A DNA stretch of 64,000 nt from CAZPAV01 sp964584755 (GTDB taxonomy: Bacteria > Actinomycetota > Acidimicrobiia > Spongiisociales > UBA5794): positions 1-64,000 of the forward strand of contig CAZPAV010000003.1 of assembly GCA_964584755.1 (NCBI GenBank), in the 5' to 3' direction. The position numbers were made by a program, and so were the translations under genes. Shown here one piece after another: positions 52,485-60,732 of the stretch (the stretch's first letter is position 1; every line of letters begins with the position of its first letter). The notes under the pieces are model-generated. The model was not told where the DNA came from. It saw nothing but the letters and a program-made list of their open reading frames with translations, and made no database searches.

Positions 52485-53716
52485 CCGAGCACCTCCTGTC
52501 GGGTCCGGGCCTCCGGCCACCGGAACATCTCGAGCCCGACCCGATCCCCGGCGGCGACGTCCTCCACGCCCACCGGAACGACCGCGAAGGCGTCGGCGGC
52601 GGCCAGCGCGGAGAGCACGTTGGAGCCCTGGGCTCCCGACCGTCGCGCCGTCCATCCCCGGGCCGGATCGTAGGCCACCGCGGCGCGGAGGAACACCGTA
52701 CGCCGCGGATCGGTGCGAACCTGCTCGGTGAAGACCCCGACGACCTGGGGGCGGAAGATCCGCTCCGCCCCCATCATCGTGAGGAGGGCGGGACGGACGA
52801 GCTGCTCGAAGGAGACGAAGCTCGACACCGGGTTCCCCGGCAGGCCGAAGAACGGCGTGCCGGCGACGGTCCCGAAGGCGAAGGGCTTCCCCGGCTGCAT
52901 GGCGACCTTCCAGAAGCCGACGGATCCCAGCCGGGCGAGCACCGTCTTGACGAGGTCGTACTCCCCCATCGAGACCCCGCCACTGGTGATGACCGCGTCC
53001 GCGGAGGAGGCGGCCTCCGCCAGTGCCGCCTCGAGACGGCCGGCGTCGTCGGGCACGATGCCGCCGTCGCGGACCGCGACGCCGAGCCCTTCGAGCACCC
53101 GGCGGAGCAGCACCCGGTTGCTGTCCCGGATCTTCCCCGGCTCGAGCACCGCGGTGTCGGCCGGCACCACCTCGTCCCCGGTCGACAGGATCGCCACCAC
53201 CGGTCGCCGCCGGACGAGCGGCGCCACCCCCAGGGAGGCGAGGACGGCGAGGTGGGGCGCCTCGAGCCGCACCCCGGCCGGGAAGACCGGCGCGCCGGCG
53301 GCGAGATCCCCGCCGGCGGGACGAACGTTCGCCCCCCCGGCGGGGGGAACGACGACACGGACCCGTCCCCCGGGAAGCGGCACGGTGTCCTCCACCTTGA
53401 CGACCGTGTCGGCGCCGACGGGCATGGGTGCGCCGGTCATGATCTTCACTGCCGTCCCCGACTCGACGCCGCGGGTGGCCACACGCCCGGCGGGGACGTC
53501 CTCGACGACCACGAACTCGCCCCGACCGGCGGCGAGATCGGCAGCCCGCACCGCGTAGCCGTCCATCGCGGAGTTGGGGAACGGCGGCACGTCGTGGGGC
53601 GCCGTGACCGCCTCGGCGAGCACCAGACCGGCCGCCTCCCCGACGGGGACGCGGACCGTCGGCAGACGGGGCATGGCGTCGAGTACCGCCCGGCGAGCCT
53701 CGGTGAGCGACCTCAT
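52481..53716 (-). CDS. moeA: Molybdopterin molybdotransferase MoeA
   Basis: The 411-residue protein has PPFPNSAMDGYAVRAADL, VKIMTGAPMPVGADTVVKVE, ILSTGDEVV and the SGGVSMGEYDLV loop, and a C-terminal beta-domain. It inserts molybdate into adenylated molybdopterin. ATG 53714-53716 overlaps plsY by 4 bp (ATGA); moaC follows with a 4-bp overlap. Confidence 0.96.
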   Translation of the reverse strand: MRSLTEARRAVLDAMPRLPTVRVPVGEAAGLVLAEAVTAPHDVPPFPNSAMDGYAVRAADLAAGRGEFVVVEDVPAGRVATRGVESGTAVKIMTGAPMPVGADTVVKVEDTVPLPGGRVRVVVPPAGGANVRPAGGDLAAGAPVFPAGVRLEAPHLAVLASLGVAPLVRRRPVVAILSTGDEVVPADTAVLEPGKIRDSNRVLLRRVLEGLGVAVRDGGIVPDDAGRLEAALAEAASSADAVITSGGVSMGEYDLVKTVLARLGSVGFWKVAMQPGKPFAFGTVAGTPFFGLPGNPVSSFVSFEQLVRPALLTMMGAERIFRPQVVGVFTEQVRTDPRRTVFLRAAVAYDPARGWTARRSGAQGSNVLSALAAADAFAVVPVGVEDVAAGDRVGLEMFRWPEARTRQEVLG

Positions 53717-54294
53717 CCCGAATCGAGCCTCCGCTCTGCGCCCCGCCACATCCGCCGGATGTTCGAGGCATGGCGCGCGACCACCAGGACCACGATCGCG
53801 GCGGCCCACCCGAGGACGGCGCCTCGCCGCCCGACGAGGGCGAGACCCGGGAGGTACAGCGCCATGGCAACGAGCGAGGCGACCGAGGCGACCTTCCCCA
53901 CGAGGACGACCACCAGCCACAGCACGGCGAGGAGAACGCCGACGGCGGGCGCCAGGAAGATCAGCCCGCCGATGGCCGTGGCCACGCCCTTCCCACCGCG
54001 AAACCGGTGCCACAGCGGGAAGGCGTGTCCGAGCACGGCCAAGGCCACCGCGGCGAACCCGGCCGTCTCCCCGACCCACGCCACGGCGAGCGCCGCCGCC
54101 AGCGCGCCCTTCGCGCCGTCGCCGAGGAGCACGAGTGCGGCCGGTCCCTTCCCCAACGTCCGAAACACGTTCGAGGTCCCCGGGTTCCCACTCCCCTCCC
54201 GATAGATGTCGATCCCCATCACACGGGAGACGAGAACCCCGAAATCGACGCTGCCGAGCAGGTACCCGAGAAGGAGAGATCCTGCGAAATGCAC
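53713..54294 (-). CDS. plsY: Glycerol-3-phosphate acyltransferase PlsY
   Basis: This 193-residue membrane protein transfers an acyl group from acyl-phosphate to glycerol 3-phosphate. Motifs: YLLGSVDFGVLVSR, EGSGNPGTSNVFRTLG, and HAFPLWHRFRGGKGVAT. The GTG start (54292-54294) lies seven bases after a TAGACT -10 box with no ribosome-binding site, so it is probably leaderless. Confidence 0.94.
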   Translation of the reverse strand: MHFAGSLLLGYLLGSVDFGVLVSRVMGIDIYREGSGNPGTSNVFRTLGKGPAALVLLGDGAKGALAAALAVAWVGETAGFAAVALAVLGHAFPLWHRFRGGKGVATAIGGLIFLAPAVGVLLAVLWLVVVLVGKVASVASLVAMALYLPGLALVGRRGAVLGWAAAIVVLVVARHASNIRRMWRGAERRLDSG

Positions 54295-54301
54295 GAAGGC
54301 G

Positions 54302-54307
54302 AGTCTA
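54302..54307 (-). promoter_or_regulatory. Leaderless -10 element for plsY
   Basis: Minus-strand TAGACT, seven bases before the GTG start of plsY. No -35 of note. Confidence 0.45.
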
Positions 54308-54473
54308 GGTTCTCCCCAGGAGACGGGTGCCAGGGCCCGCGCGGGTGGTGCCGCACCACCGGTTCCCTCCCCGTGGAAGCCGACCGCAAGTCCCCCACCA
54401 TTCCCCCTGCTTGCGGGAAGCGACCACGGGGAGGGCCTCCAGCATCCCCCTTCCTTCCGGTCCCCCGGATCGA

Positions 54474-54479
54474 TACGGT
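54474..54479 (+). promoter_or_regulatory. Leaderless -10 element for the SAF-domain gene
   Basis: TACGGT, seven bases before the ATG at 54487. TTCCTT at 54451-54456 could be a -35 box at 17 bases. Confidence 0.5.
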
Positions 54480-54486
54480 CGCAGGG

Positions 54487-55005
54487 ATGTTCTGGCTCAC
54501 CCGCCCCCCGTACCTCCGTCGGATCGCCGCCGGCGCGCTCCTCGTCGGGGCCTTCCTCTGGGACCTGCACGGGCGCGCCGGCGCGCCCTTCCCCGTCGCG
54601 GCGCGGGCGCTCGCCCCCGGGGAGCATCTCGACGCGACCGCCGTCGCCTGGCGGGACCTCCCCCGAGACCTCCTCCCCCTCCCCGACCTCAGCGACGCCG
54701 TCGCCGCGGTCCCCATCGCCGCGGGCACCCCACTCACCACCGGTCTCGTCCGCCCCACGCCGCCGGCACCGGCGGGATGGTGGGAGGTGCCGGTGCCCCT
54801 GCCCCCCTCCGTCGCCGCGGGTCGCGCCGTCCGTATCGTCCTGCTCGACTCCCTCGTGGCCGTCGACGGCGTCGTTGCCGTCCCCGCCGACCGTGACCTC
54901 TTCGCGACCGAGCCGACCGGGCTCGTCGCCGTCCCCGGCGAGCGGGCCGCCGCGGTGGCGGCCGCCGCCGCGGCGGGCACGATCGTCGTCCTCCTCGAGC
55001 CCTGA
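54487..55005 (+). CDS. SAF-domain membrane protein
   Basis: The 172-residue protein has an N-terminal membrane anchor (about 8-26) and an SAF domain (about 35-80: RALAPGEHLDATAVAWRDLP, then PIAAGTPLTTGLV), like CpaB/RcpC and FlgA. In those families the domain helps pilus or flagellar assembly. No pilus or flagellar genes are near, so the role is open. Leaderless start at 54487. Confidence 0.75.
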   Translation: MFWLTRPPYLRRIAAGALLVGAFLWDLHGRAGAPFPVAARALAPGEHLDATAVAWRDLPRDLLPLPDLSDAVAAVPIAAGTPLTTGLVRPTPPAPAGWWEVPVPLPPSVAAGRAVRIVLLDSLVAVDGVVAVPADRDLFATEPTGLVAVPGERAAAVAAAAAAGTIVVLLEP

Positions 55006-55050
55006 TCGGGACGACTTGCGCCACGGTCGCCGAGTCTGGAGACTGTCGGC

Positions 55051-55809
55051 ATGTTCGACCCGGTCCTGTGGGGACTCGTCCAGGGGCTCACCGAGTTCCT
55101 CCCCATCTCCTCGAGTGGGCACCTCGTCCTCGTCCCGGCGCTCCTCGGCCGTGCCGGCCCGGACCTGCCCACCTCGGCGATGCTCCACCTCGGAACGCTC
55201 GTCGCCCTCCTCGTCTACTTCCGCGGCGACGTCGTCGACGTGCTCCGCTTCGGCCGCTCCGGTCGGCGCCTCCTGACGCTCCTGCTCATCGGGACCATCC
55301 CGGCGGCCGTAGTCGGTCTCGCCCTCGAGTCGACGGTGGCACGCCTCGAGGAGGAGCCCCGTGTCGTCGCGGTCGCCCTCCTCGTCACCGGTGTCATCCT
55401 CCTCGGAACCCAACTCCTGCGCCTCGGGGACCGGCGGACCGAGGACGCCCGACCGTGGGATGCCCTCGTCGTCGGCATCGCGCAGGCGACAGCCATCCTG
55501 CCCGGCATCTCCCGCTCCGGCACGACGATCGCCGCCGGCCTCGGGCGGGGCCTCAACCGCGCAGAGGCGGCCCGCTTCGGCTTCCTCCTCGGCATCCCGG
55601 CGGTCGCCGCCGCCGGAGCGCTCGAGACGCTCAAGGTGGTGCGGGAGGGAGCCGGGATCACCGGAGGGACGCTCCTCGGCATGGTCGTCGCCGGCGTGGC
55701 CGGGTACGCGGCCATCGCCGTCCTCCTGCGGGTCCTCCGCCGCGTCGGGCTGCTCCCCTTCGCCGTGTACTGCCTGTTCGCCGGAACCCTGGCGCTGCTC
55801 CTGCTCTGA
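55051..55809 (+). CDS. uppP: Undecaprenyl-diphosphatase UppP/BacA
   Basis: The 252-residue membrane protein recycles the undecaprenyl lipid carrier. Landmarks: GLVQGLTEFLPISSSGHLVL and the second motif ILPGISRSGTTIAAGL. ATG 55051 follows GGAG nine bases upstream. It is convergent with the ThDP enzyme gene, 6 bp apart. Confidence 0.96.
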   Translation: MFDPVLWGLVQGLTEFLPISSSGHLVLVPALLGRAGPDLPTSAMLHLGTLVALLVYFRGDVVDVLRFGRSGRRLLTLLLIGTIPAAVVGLALESTVARLEEEPRVVAVALLVTGVILLGTQLLRLGDRRTEDARPWDALVVGIAQATAILPGISRSGTTIAAGLGRGLNRAEAARFGFLLGIPAVAAAGALETLKVVREGAGITGGTLLGMVVAGVAGYAAIAVLLRVLRRVGLLPFAVYCLFAGTLALLLL

Positions 55810-55815
55810 GCGCCG

Positions 55816-57459
55816 TCAGGTGCCGTAGACGGAACTCACCCGGAGCTGCTCGGCGATGTGGACGTTCACGAGTGCGGGAACGCCGCTCGCCTCCGCCCGC
55901 TCGAGTGCCGGTCGCAGCTCCGCCGGATCCTCCACGAGCTCCCCGTACCCGCCCAAGCCGGCCACCATCTCGTGGTAGGGCCGCAGGCCGAGCTCGGTGG
56001 CGACCACCCGTTCGGGAAACAGCACCCGATGGATCGCCTTGATGTTGTTCCACGCCCCGTCGTTCCCCACGACCCCGACGACCGGCATGTCGTGACGGAT
56101 CAACGTGTCGTACTCCATGGCGTTGAAGCCGAACGACCCGTCGCCGAAGACGATCCCGACGCGGCCCTCCGGCGCCACCGCCTTCGCCGCCACGGCGAAG
56201 GGCGCGCCCACGCCGAGACAGCCGAACGGTCCCGGGTCGAGCAGCCCGCCGGGACGCGAGGTGCGGAGCCACTTGGCGGTCGTGGAGACGATGTCACCAC
56301 CGTCGGCGACGACGATCGCGTCCTCGCCGAAGAACTCCGCCACCTCCCGGGCGAATCGCTCCGGATGCACCGGCGTCGTGTCGGCAGCGGCGGCCTCCTC
56401 GGCGGCGGCCTGACGCCGTCGCTCCTCGGCGAAGACCTCCTCGACCCACTCCGTCGCCCCGACCGACCCGTACGTACCGGGCCGGTCGGCGAGCTGGGCG
56501 ACGACCGCGCCGGGATCCGCCACGACCCCGATGGCGACGTCGCGGTTCCATCCGACCCGAGACGGCTCGGCGTCGATCTGCACGACCCGGGCGTCGGCGG
56601 CGACACGCCTCCCGAATCCGGTCCGGAAGTCCCAGTCCACTCCCAGCGCCACCACCACGTCGGCGCCCCCGAGGGCGACGGACCGAGCCCGGTTCCCCAG
56701 CAGGGGATGCCCCCAAGGGAGCATGCCGCGGGCGAGGCTGTTGAGGAACACCGGACCCCCGAGGGCCCGGGCGAACGCGTCGAACGCCGCGGGGAGTTCG
56801 CGCTGTCGGGACCAGCGCAGGCCCGTCCCCGCGAAGACGACCGGCCGACGCGCCCCGGAGAGGAGGGCGACGACCTCGGCGAGGACGTCCTCGGTGAGCC
56901 CCGCGGGACGATCGGCGCGGTACCCCTCGGGCCACACGACGGCGTCCTCCTCGACGAGGTCCGCCTGGACGTCCCAGGGTACGTCGAGGAAGACGGGCCC
57001 CCCACGCCCGGCGAAGGCGTGCCGGGCGGCGGTGGCCACGTACTCGGGGAGCCGGCCCGTGTCCCGAGCGGTCTCCGCCCAGCGGGTGACGGGCCGGAGG
57101 AGTCGAGGGTGATCCATCTCCTGGAGTCCGCCGCGGAGGTCCTCGCGGGTGGGGTGACGCCCGCCGAGGAGGAGGATCGGACTGTTGGCGAACCAGGCGT
57201 TGGCGACCCCGGTCACCGCGTCGGTGACGCCCGGACCAGCCGTCACCACCGCCACGCCGAGCCGCCCGGTGAGACGAGCGTACGCGTCGGCGGCGTGGGC
57301 CGCGGCCTGTTCGTGGCGAACGTCGACGATCCGGATCCCCTCGAGCACGCAACCGTCGATGATGGGGAGGACGTGCCCCCCGGTGAGCACGAACACGGTG
57401 TCGACGCCCTCGGATCGGAGCGCCCGAGCGATCGCCTGGCCGCCGTGGATCTTCGCCAT
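55816..57459 (-). CDS. ThDP-dependent enzyme (acetolactate synthase/acyl-CoA lyase-like)
   Basis: The 547-residue protein has the three-domain ThDP fold. The catalytic Glu is in VRHEQAAAHAADAYAR. The central FAD/ADP-like domain is present. The C-terminal ThDP/Mg motif is GDGSFGFNAMEYDTLIRHDM with GNDGAWNNIKAIH. The latter sequence resembles oxalyl-CoA decarboxylase and 2-hydroxyacyl-CoA lyase more than classical acetolactate synthase. Reaction not assignable with certainty. ATG 57459 has a GAGGAGA ribosome-binding site. Confidence 0.85.
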   Translation of the reverse strand: MAKIHGGQAIARALRSEGVDTVFVLTGGHVLPIIDGCVLEGIRIVDVRHEQAAAHAADAYARLTGRLGVAVVTAGPGVTDAVTGVANAWFANSPILLLGGRHPTREDLRGGLQEMDHPRLLRPVTRWAETARDTGRLPEYVATAARHAFAGRGGPVFLDVPWDVQADLVEEDAVVWPEGYRADRPAGLTEDVLAEVVALLSGARRPVVFAGTGLRWSRQRELPAAFDAFARALGGPVFLNSLARGMLPWGHPLLGNRARSVALGGADVVVALGVDWDFRTGFGRRVAADARVVQIDAEPSRVGWNRDVAIGVVADPGAVVAQLADRPGTYGSVGATEWVEEVFAEERRRQAAAEEAAAADTTPVHPERFAREVAEFFGEDAIVVADGGDIVSTTAKWLRTSRPGGLLDPGPFGCLGVGAPFAVAAKAVAPEGRVGIVFGDGSFGFNAMEYDTLIRHDMPVVGVVGNDGAWNNIKAIHRVLFPERVVATELGLRPYHEMVAGLGGYGELVEDPAELRPALERAEASGVPALVNVHIAEQLRVSSVYGT

Positions 57460-57599
57460 CGTGTCTCCTCCTCGCCTCCGGGGCCGCCCATTCTGGCGTG
57501 GACCGGGCGGGGAGTTCGTCGCCGACCCGTCCGTCGGCGGGGAATCGGGCATACGCCGGTGGATCGCGCGGTTACCACGCCGGACGACCCGGAGCCGCC

Positions 57600-58010
57600 A
57601 TGGGCATCTTCAACCGCAGGGCCAAGGCGCACAAGCTGCGCTCACTCGACGAGCTCGAGGCGATGATCGCCTCGGGACGTCCCATCCTGCTCGACTTCCA
57701 CCAGGTCGGATGTGCGCCGTGCCAGGTCATGGACGGCATCGTCGACGAGCTCGCCGCCGAGTACGGACCCTCGGCGCACGTCGTCAAGGTCGACGTGCGG
57801 CGGGTCCCCGGCGCACTGACGGCCTTCAAGGTGCGTTCGACCCCCACCTTCGTCCTCCTGGGACGGCGGCCCGACAAGAAGGGCGGGAAGGGCCGGCGGC
57901 GACCCCGGGACGAGGCGAAGGTCACCCAGCGGTGGCGCGCCACCGGGCTCGTCAAGAAGGATCAGCTCCGACGGCTCCTCGAGTCGAACGGGGCGCGGCC
58001 GGCGGAGTGA
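57600..58010 (+). CDS. Thioredoxin-fold protein
   Basis: The 136-residue protein has a thioredoxin domain with redox motif CAPC (in HQVGCAPCQVMDGIV, about 37-40) and the cis-Pro segment VRSTPTFVLLG. The C-terminus has a basic insertion (RRPDKKGGKGRRRPR) that is not in ordinary thioredoxins. It is cytoplasmic. It is convergent with the 3-hydroxyacyl-CoA dehydrogenase. Confidence 0.85.
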   Translation: MGIFNRRAKAHKLRSLDELEAMIASGRPILLDFHQVGCAPCQVMDGIVDELAAEYGPSAHVVKVDVRRVPGALTAFKVRSTPTFVLLGRRPDKKGGKGRRRPRDEAKVTQRWRATGLVKKDQLRRLLESNGARPAE

Positions 58011-58016
58011 GCCGGT

Positions 58017-58880
58017 TCAGCGGCGGTCGTACTCGTAGAACCCGCGTCCGGTCTTCCGGCCCAGCAGGCCGGCCTCCACCATGCGCTTGAGCAGCGGCGG
58101 GGCGGCGTAGCGAGGGTCCTGGTACTCCTCCATGAACGCGTCCGCCACGGCGAGCATCGTGTCGTTGCCGATGAGGTCCGAGAGGGTGAGCGGCCCCATG
58201 GGATAGCCGGCGCCGTTCACCATCGCGGCGTCGATGTCCTCCTTGGTGGCGAACCCCTCCTCGTACATCCGGATCGCCTCGAAGATGTAGGGGCAGAGGA
58301 GCTTGTTGACGATGAAGCCGGCCCGGTCCCGGGCGTGAACGACGACCTTCCCCAGACGGTCGGCGGCGAAGGCCGCGGCGCGCCCGGCCGTCTCCTCCTC
58401 GGTGAGGGTGCCGTGGACGATCTCCACCAGCGGCATGACCGGCGCCGGGTTGAAGAAGTGCATGCCGACGACCGACCCCGGCCGGCGGGTCGCGCCGGCG
58501 ATCCGGGTGATGGGGATCGAGGAGGTGTTCGTCGCCAGGATCGCCTCCGGCGAGGCGACGATCGCGTCGAGATCGGCGAAGATCTCCCGCTTGAGCTCCT
58601 CGTTCTCGACGACGGCCTCGACCACGAGGTCGCGGTCGGCGAGCGCGCCTCGGTCGGTGGCGAAGGTGAGCCGGTCGAGGGCGGCGGCCTTGCCGGCCTC
58701 GTCGAGCTTGCCCTTCCGCACCGCCCGATCCAGGGACCGTTCGATCCCCTGCCGGGATCGCGCCGCGAGCTCCTCGTCGACCTCGACGACCACGGTCTCG
58801 ATGCCGGCCTTGGCGCAGACCTCGGCGATGCCGCCGCCCATCTGACCCCCACCGACGATGCCCACCTTCTCGATGCTCAT
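58017..58880 (-). CDS. 3-hydroxybutyryl-CoA dehydrogenase
   Basis: The 287-residue enzyme oxidises 3-hydroxyacyl-CoA with NAD. It has the nucleotide-binding VGIVGGGQMGGGIAEVCAKAG, the catalytic His in VVGMHFFNPAPVMPLVEIV and the Asn-containing FIVNKLLCPYI. ATG 58880 sits five bases after GGAGG and is preferred over the GTG two codons earlier. Confidence 0.93.
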   Translation of the reverse strand: MSIEKVGIVGGGQMGGGIAEVCAKAGIETVVVEVDEELAARSRQGIERSLDRAVRKGKLDEAGKAAALDRLTFATDRGALADRDLVVEAVVENEELKREIFADLDAIVASPEAILATNTSSIPITRIAGATRRPGSVVGMHFFNPAPVMPLVEIVHGTLTEEETAGRAAAFAADRLGKVVVHARDRAGFIVNKLLCPYIFEAIRMYEEGFATKEDIDAAMVNGAGYPMGPLTLSDLIGNDTMLAVADAFMEEYQDPRYAAPPLLKRMVEAGLLGRKTGRGFYEYDRR

Positions 58881-58934
58881 GTCCACCTCCGTCGCGTGCC
58901 CCGGAAGCGTACCCGGAACGACCCGGCCCCCATT

Positions 58935-58986
58935 CGGGGAGCGTGGTGGCCGGCGGGGTCGACCCCGCCGGCCACCACGCTCCCCG
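58935..58986. repeat. Perfect 52-bp palindrome between the amt operon and the dehydrogenase
   Basis: Two exactly complementary 26-bp arms (58935-58960 and 58961-58986) with no spacer, GC-rich, starting CGGGGAGCGTGGTGGCCGG. It sits just past the end of the amt operon. It could be a bidirectional terminator, although no T-run follows, or a cruciform-forming element. Confidence 0.8.
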
Positions 58987-58993
58987 TTCCTCC

Positions 58994-59095
58994 TCAGTCC
59001 TCGTCGGGACGGGCCCGCCCGAGGAGCCGCCCGGGGAGGACGACGAAGGCGACGAACATGCCGACGAAGGCGACGGCGGCGATGGCGATCTGCAT
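58994..59095 (-). CDS. 33-residue membrane peptide downstream of amt
   Basis: A tiny frame, MQIAIAAVAFVGMFVAFVVL, then PGRLLGRARPDED: one membrane helix and a charged C-terminus. An AAGGAG ribosome-binding site seven bases upstream supports translation. It starts 55 bp after the amt stop and lies before the 52-bp palindrome, so it is probably the last gene of the amt operon. Small membrane peptides often modulate transporters, but no function can be claimed. Confidence 0.6.
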   Translation of the reverse strand: MQIAIAAVAFVGMFVAFVVLPGRLLGRARPDED

Positions 59096-59150
59096 GGTCT
59101 GCTCCTTCTCGTGGTCGCTGTGGTCGAGGGTCGGTGCTCCTGGTGCTCGT

Positions 59151-60584
59151 TCAGCCCGCGGTGTCGGTGAGGACGTAGCCGGGCTGGACGAACTCGGTGA
59201 AGTCGAGGCCGGACGTCTCGTCGGCGGCCGGGACCCGGAGACCCATGGTCCGGCGGAGGACGGCGAAGACGATCCAGGACGTCGACGCGGTCCACACCAC
59301 GACCGCCGCCATGGAGATGAGCTGGGCGAGGATCTGCCCGGTCTCACCGACGATGAGGCCCGCCACGCCGCCGTAGGCGCCGTTGGCGAAGATCCCCACG
59401 GCGAGGAGACCCCACAGCCCACCCACGCCGTGGCAGGCCACCGCCCACACCGGATCGTCGACCTCGAACCGTCGCTCGAGGATCCCCGCCGACCAGATGA
59501 CGAGGGCACCGGCGAGGCCCCCGATGACGACCGCGGCCCAGGGATCCACGAAGGCGGCGGGAGCGGTGATGCCCACGAGACCGCCGATGACGCCGCTGGC
59601 GGTGGCGGCGACGTCGGCCTTCCCGGTGCGGACGAGCTGCACGTAGTAGGCGACGGCCCCACCCGCCACGCCGGCGAGGAAGGTGTTGACGACGATGACC
59701 GAGATCCGGAGGTCGGTCGCCGCCAGGGTGCTCCCCCCGTTGAACCCGAACCATCCGAAGAAGAGGATCATCGTGCCGAGCACCACGTACCCCATGTTGT
59801 GACCCGGGATGGTGCGCGGCCGCCCGTCGGCGTCGAACTTCCCCTGCCGGGGGCCCACCATGACCGCCCCCACCAGGGCGGCGATACCGCCCACGGCGTG
59901 CACCACGCCTGAGCCCGCGAAGTCGACCGCCCCGGATCCGAAGGGGAGGTTCGCCAGCCATCCGCCGCCCCAGACCCAGTGGCCGTAGATGGGGTAGATG
60001 AGGGCGCTGATGAGGAAGCTGTAAGCCATGTAGGCATCGAGCCGGGCGCGCTCGGCGAGCGCCCCCGAGACGATCGTCGCGGCGGTCGCGGCGAAGACGA
60101 GCTGGAAGATCCACAGCTCCATCGTCGCCACGTCGTTGGCCTGGCCGGTGAGGAAGAAGCCGGAGAGCCCGAACCAGGAGTTCCCCGTCTCCAGGCCCGA
60201 GGCGGCCCCCGAGCCGCCGAACATGAGGGCGAAGCCGAACGCCCAGAAGGCGAGCCCGCCCATGATGAAGTCCATCATGTTCTTCATGAACACCGACCCG
60301 GTGTTCTTCGCGGTCGTGGCGCCGGCTTCGAGGAGGGCGAACCCCGCCTGCATCAGGAAGACGAGGAAGGCGGCGACGAGCGTCCAGGTGAAGTCGATCG
60401 CCACCCCGAGGCCACCTGCCTCGAGCGTCGCCTCCCCCGTCGGGTCGTTCGCCCACGCCACCTGCGTCTGCGCCAGGACGAGGAGGAGCAGCCCCACGGC
60501 CACCCAGAGGCGGCGCTGGCGTAGCCACCGCCCGATCAGGCTCCTCCCCCGTACCGTCACGTCTCGTCCTCTCGTTCGCTCCAT
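59151..60584 (-). CDS. amt: Ammonium transporter Amt
   Basis: The 477-residue protein has a signal peptide (cleavage likely after AWA near residue 40) and eleven helices. The conserved His residues of the pore are in GVVHAVGGIAAL and CHGVGGLWGLL, and MDFIMGGLAFWAFGFALMFG is typical. It conducts ammonium/ammonia under nitrogen limitation. No glnK is next to it. ATG 60584 follows GGGAGGACGGG. Two GlnR-type boxes lie upstream (60638-60653, 60701-60716). Confidence 0.93.
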   Translation of the reverse strand: MERTRGRDVTVRGRSLIGRWLRQRRLWVAVGLLLLVLAQTQVAWANDPTGEATLEAGGLGVAIDFTWTLVAAFLVFLMQAGFALLEAGATTAKNTGSVFMKNMMDFIMGGLAFWAFGFALMFGGSGAASGLETGNSWFGLSGFFLTGQANDVATMELWIFQLVFAATAATIVSGALAERARLDAYMAYSFLISALIYPIYGHWVWGGGWLANLPFGSGAVDFAGSGVVHAVGGIAALVGAVMVGPRQGKFDADGRPRTIPGHNMGYVVLGTMILFFGWFGFNGGSTLAATDLRISVIVVNTFLAGVAGGAVAYYVQLVRTGKADVAATASGVIGGLVGITAPAAFVDPWAAVVIGGLAGALVIWSAGILERRFEVDDPVWAVACHGVGGLWGLLAVGIFANGAYGGVAGLIVGETGQILAQLISMAAVVVWTASTSWIVFAVLRRTMGLRVPAADETSGLDFTEFVQPGYVLTDTAG

Positions 60585-60637
60585 CCCGTCCTCCCACCGA
60601 TGGTCTGCCACGTCGCCGACGACGCTACGCGGCCGAT

Positions 60638-60653
60638 GTTTCCGGCCGGTTAC
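60638..60653 (-). promoter_or_regulatory. GlnR-type box 1 upstream of amt
   Basis: Minus-strand GTAAC-n6-GAAAC, matching the actinobacterial GlnR half-site pattern gTnAC-n6-GaAAc. It is 54 bp before the amt start. Confidence 0.65.
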
Positions 60654-60700
60654 GTCGCGATGACGGCTCGGGGACGGGAGGGGGCGTGTGCGACGGCCGT

Positions 60701-60716
60701 GTTTCGGGACGGTTAC
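60701..60716 (-). promoter_or_regulatory. GlnR-type box 2 upstream of amt
   Basis: Minus-strand GTAAC-n6-GAAAC, same orientation as box 1 and 63 bp away, about six helical turns. Confidence 0.65.
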
Positions 60717-60732
60717 GGGACGCGAAACCGGC

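Noticed and set aside
55051..55809. UppP as the PbrB-like partner of the metal island
   Set aside because: It lies 6.5 kb outside the island, beyond tRNA-Ala, and has no MerR-type promoter; it fits a housekeeping role.
60711..60728. A third, plus-strand GlnR-like pair (GTTAC then GAAAC)
   Set aside because: The spacing is seven instead of six, the first half overlaps box 2, and it points away from amt.
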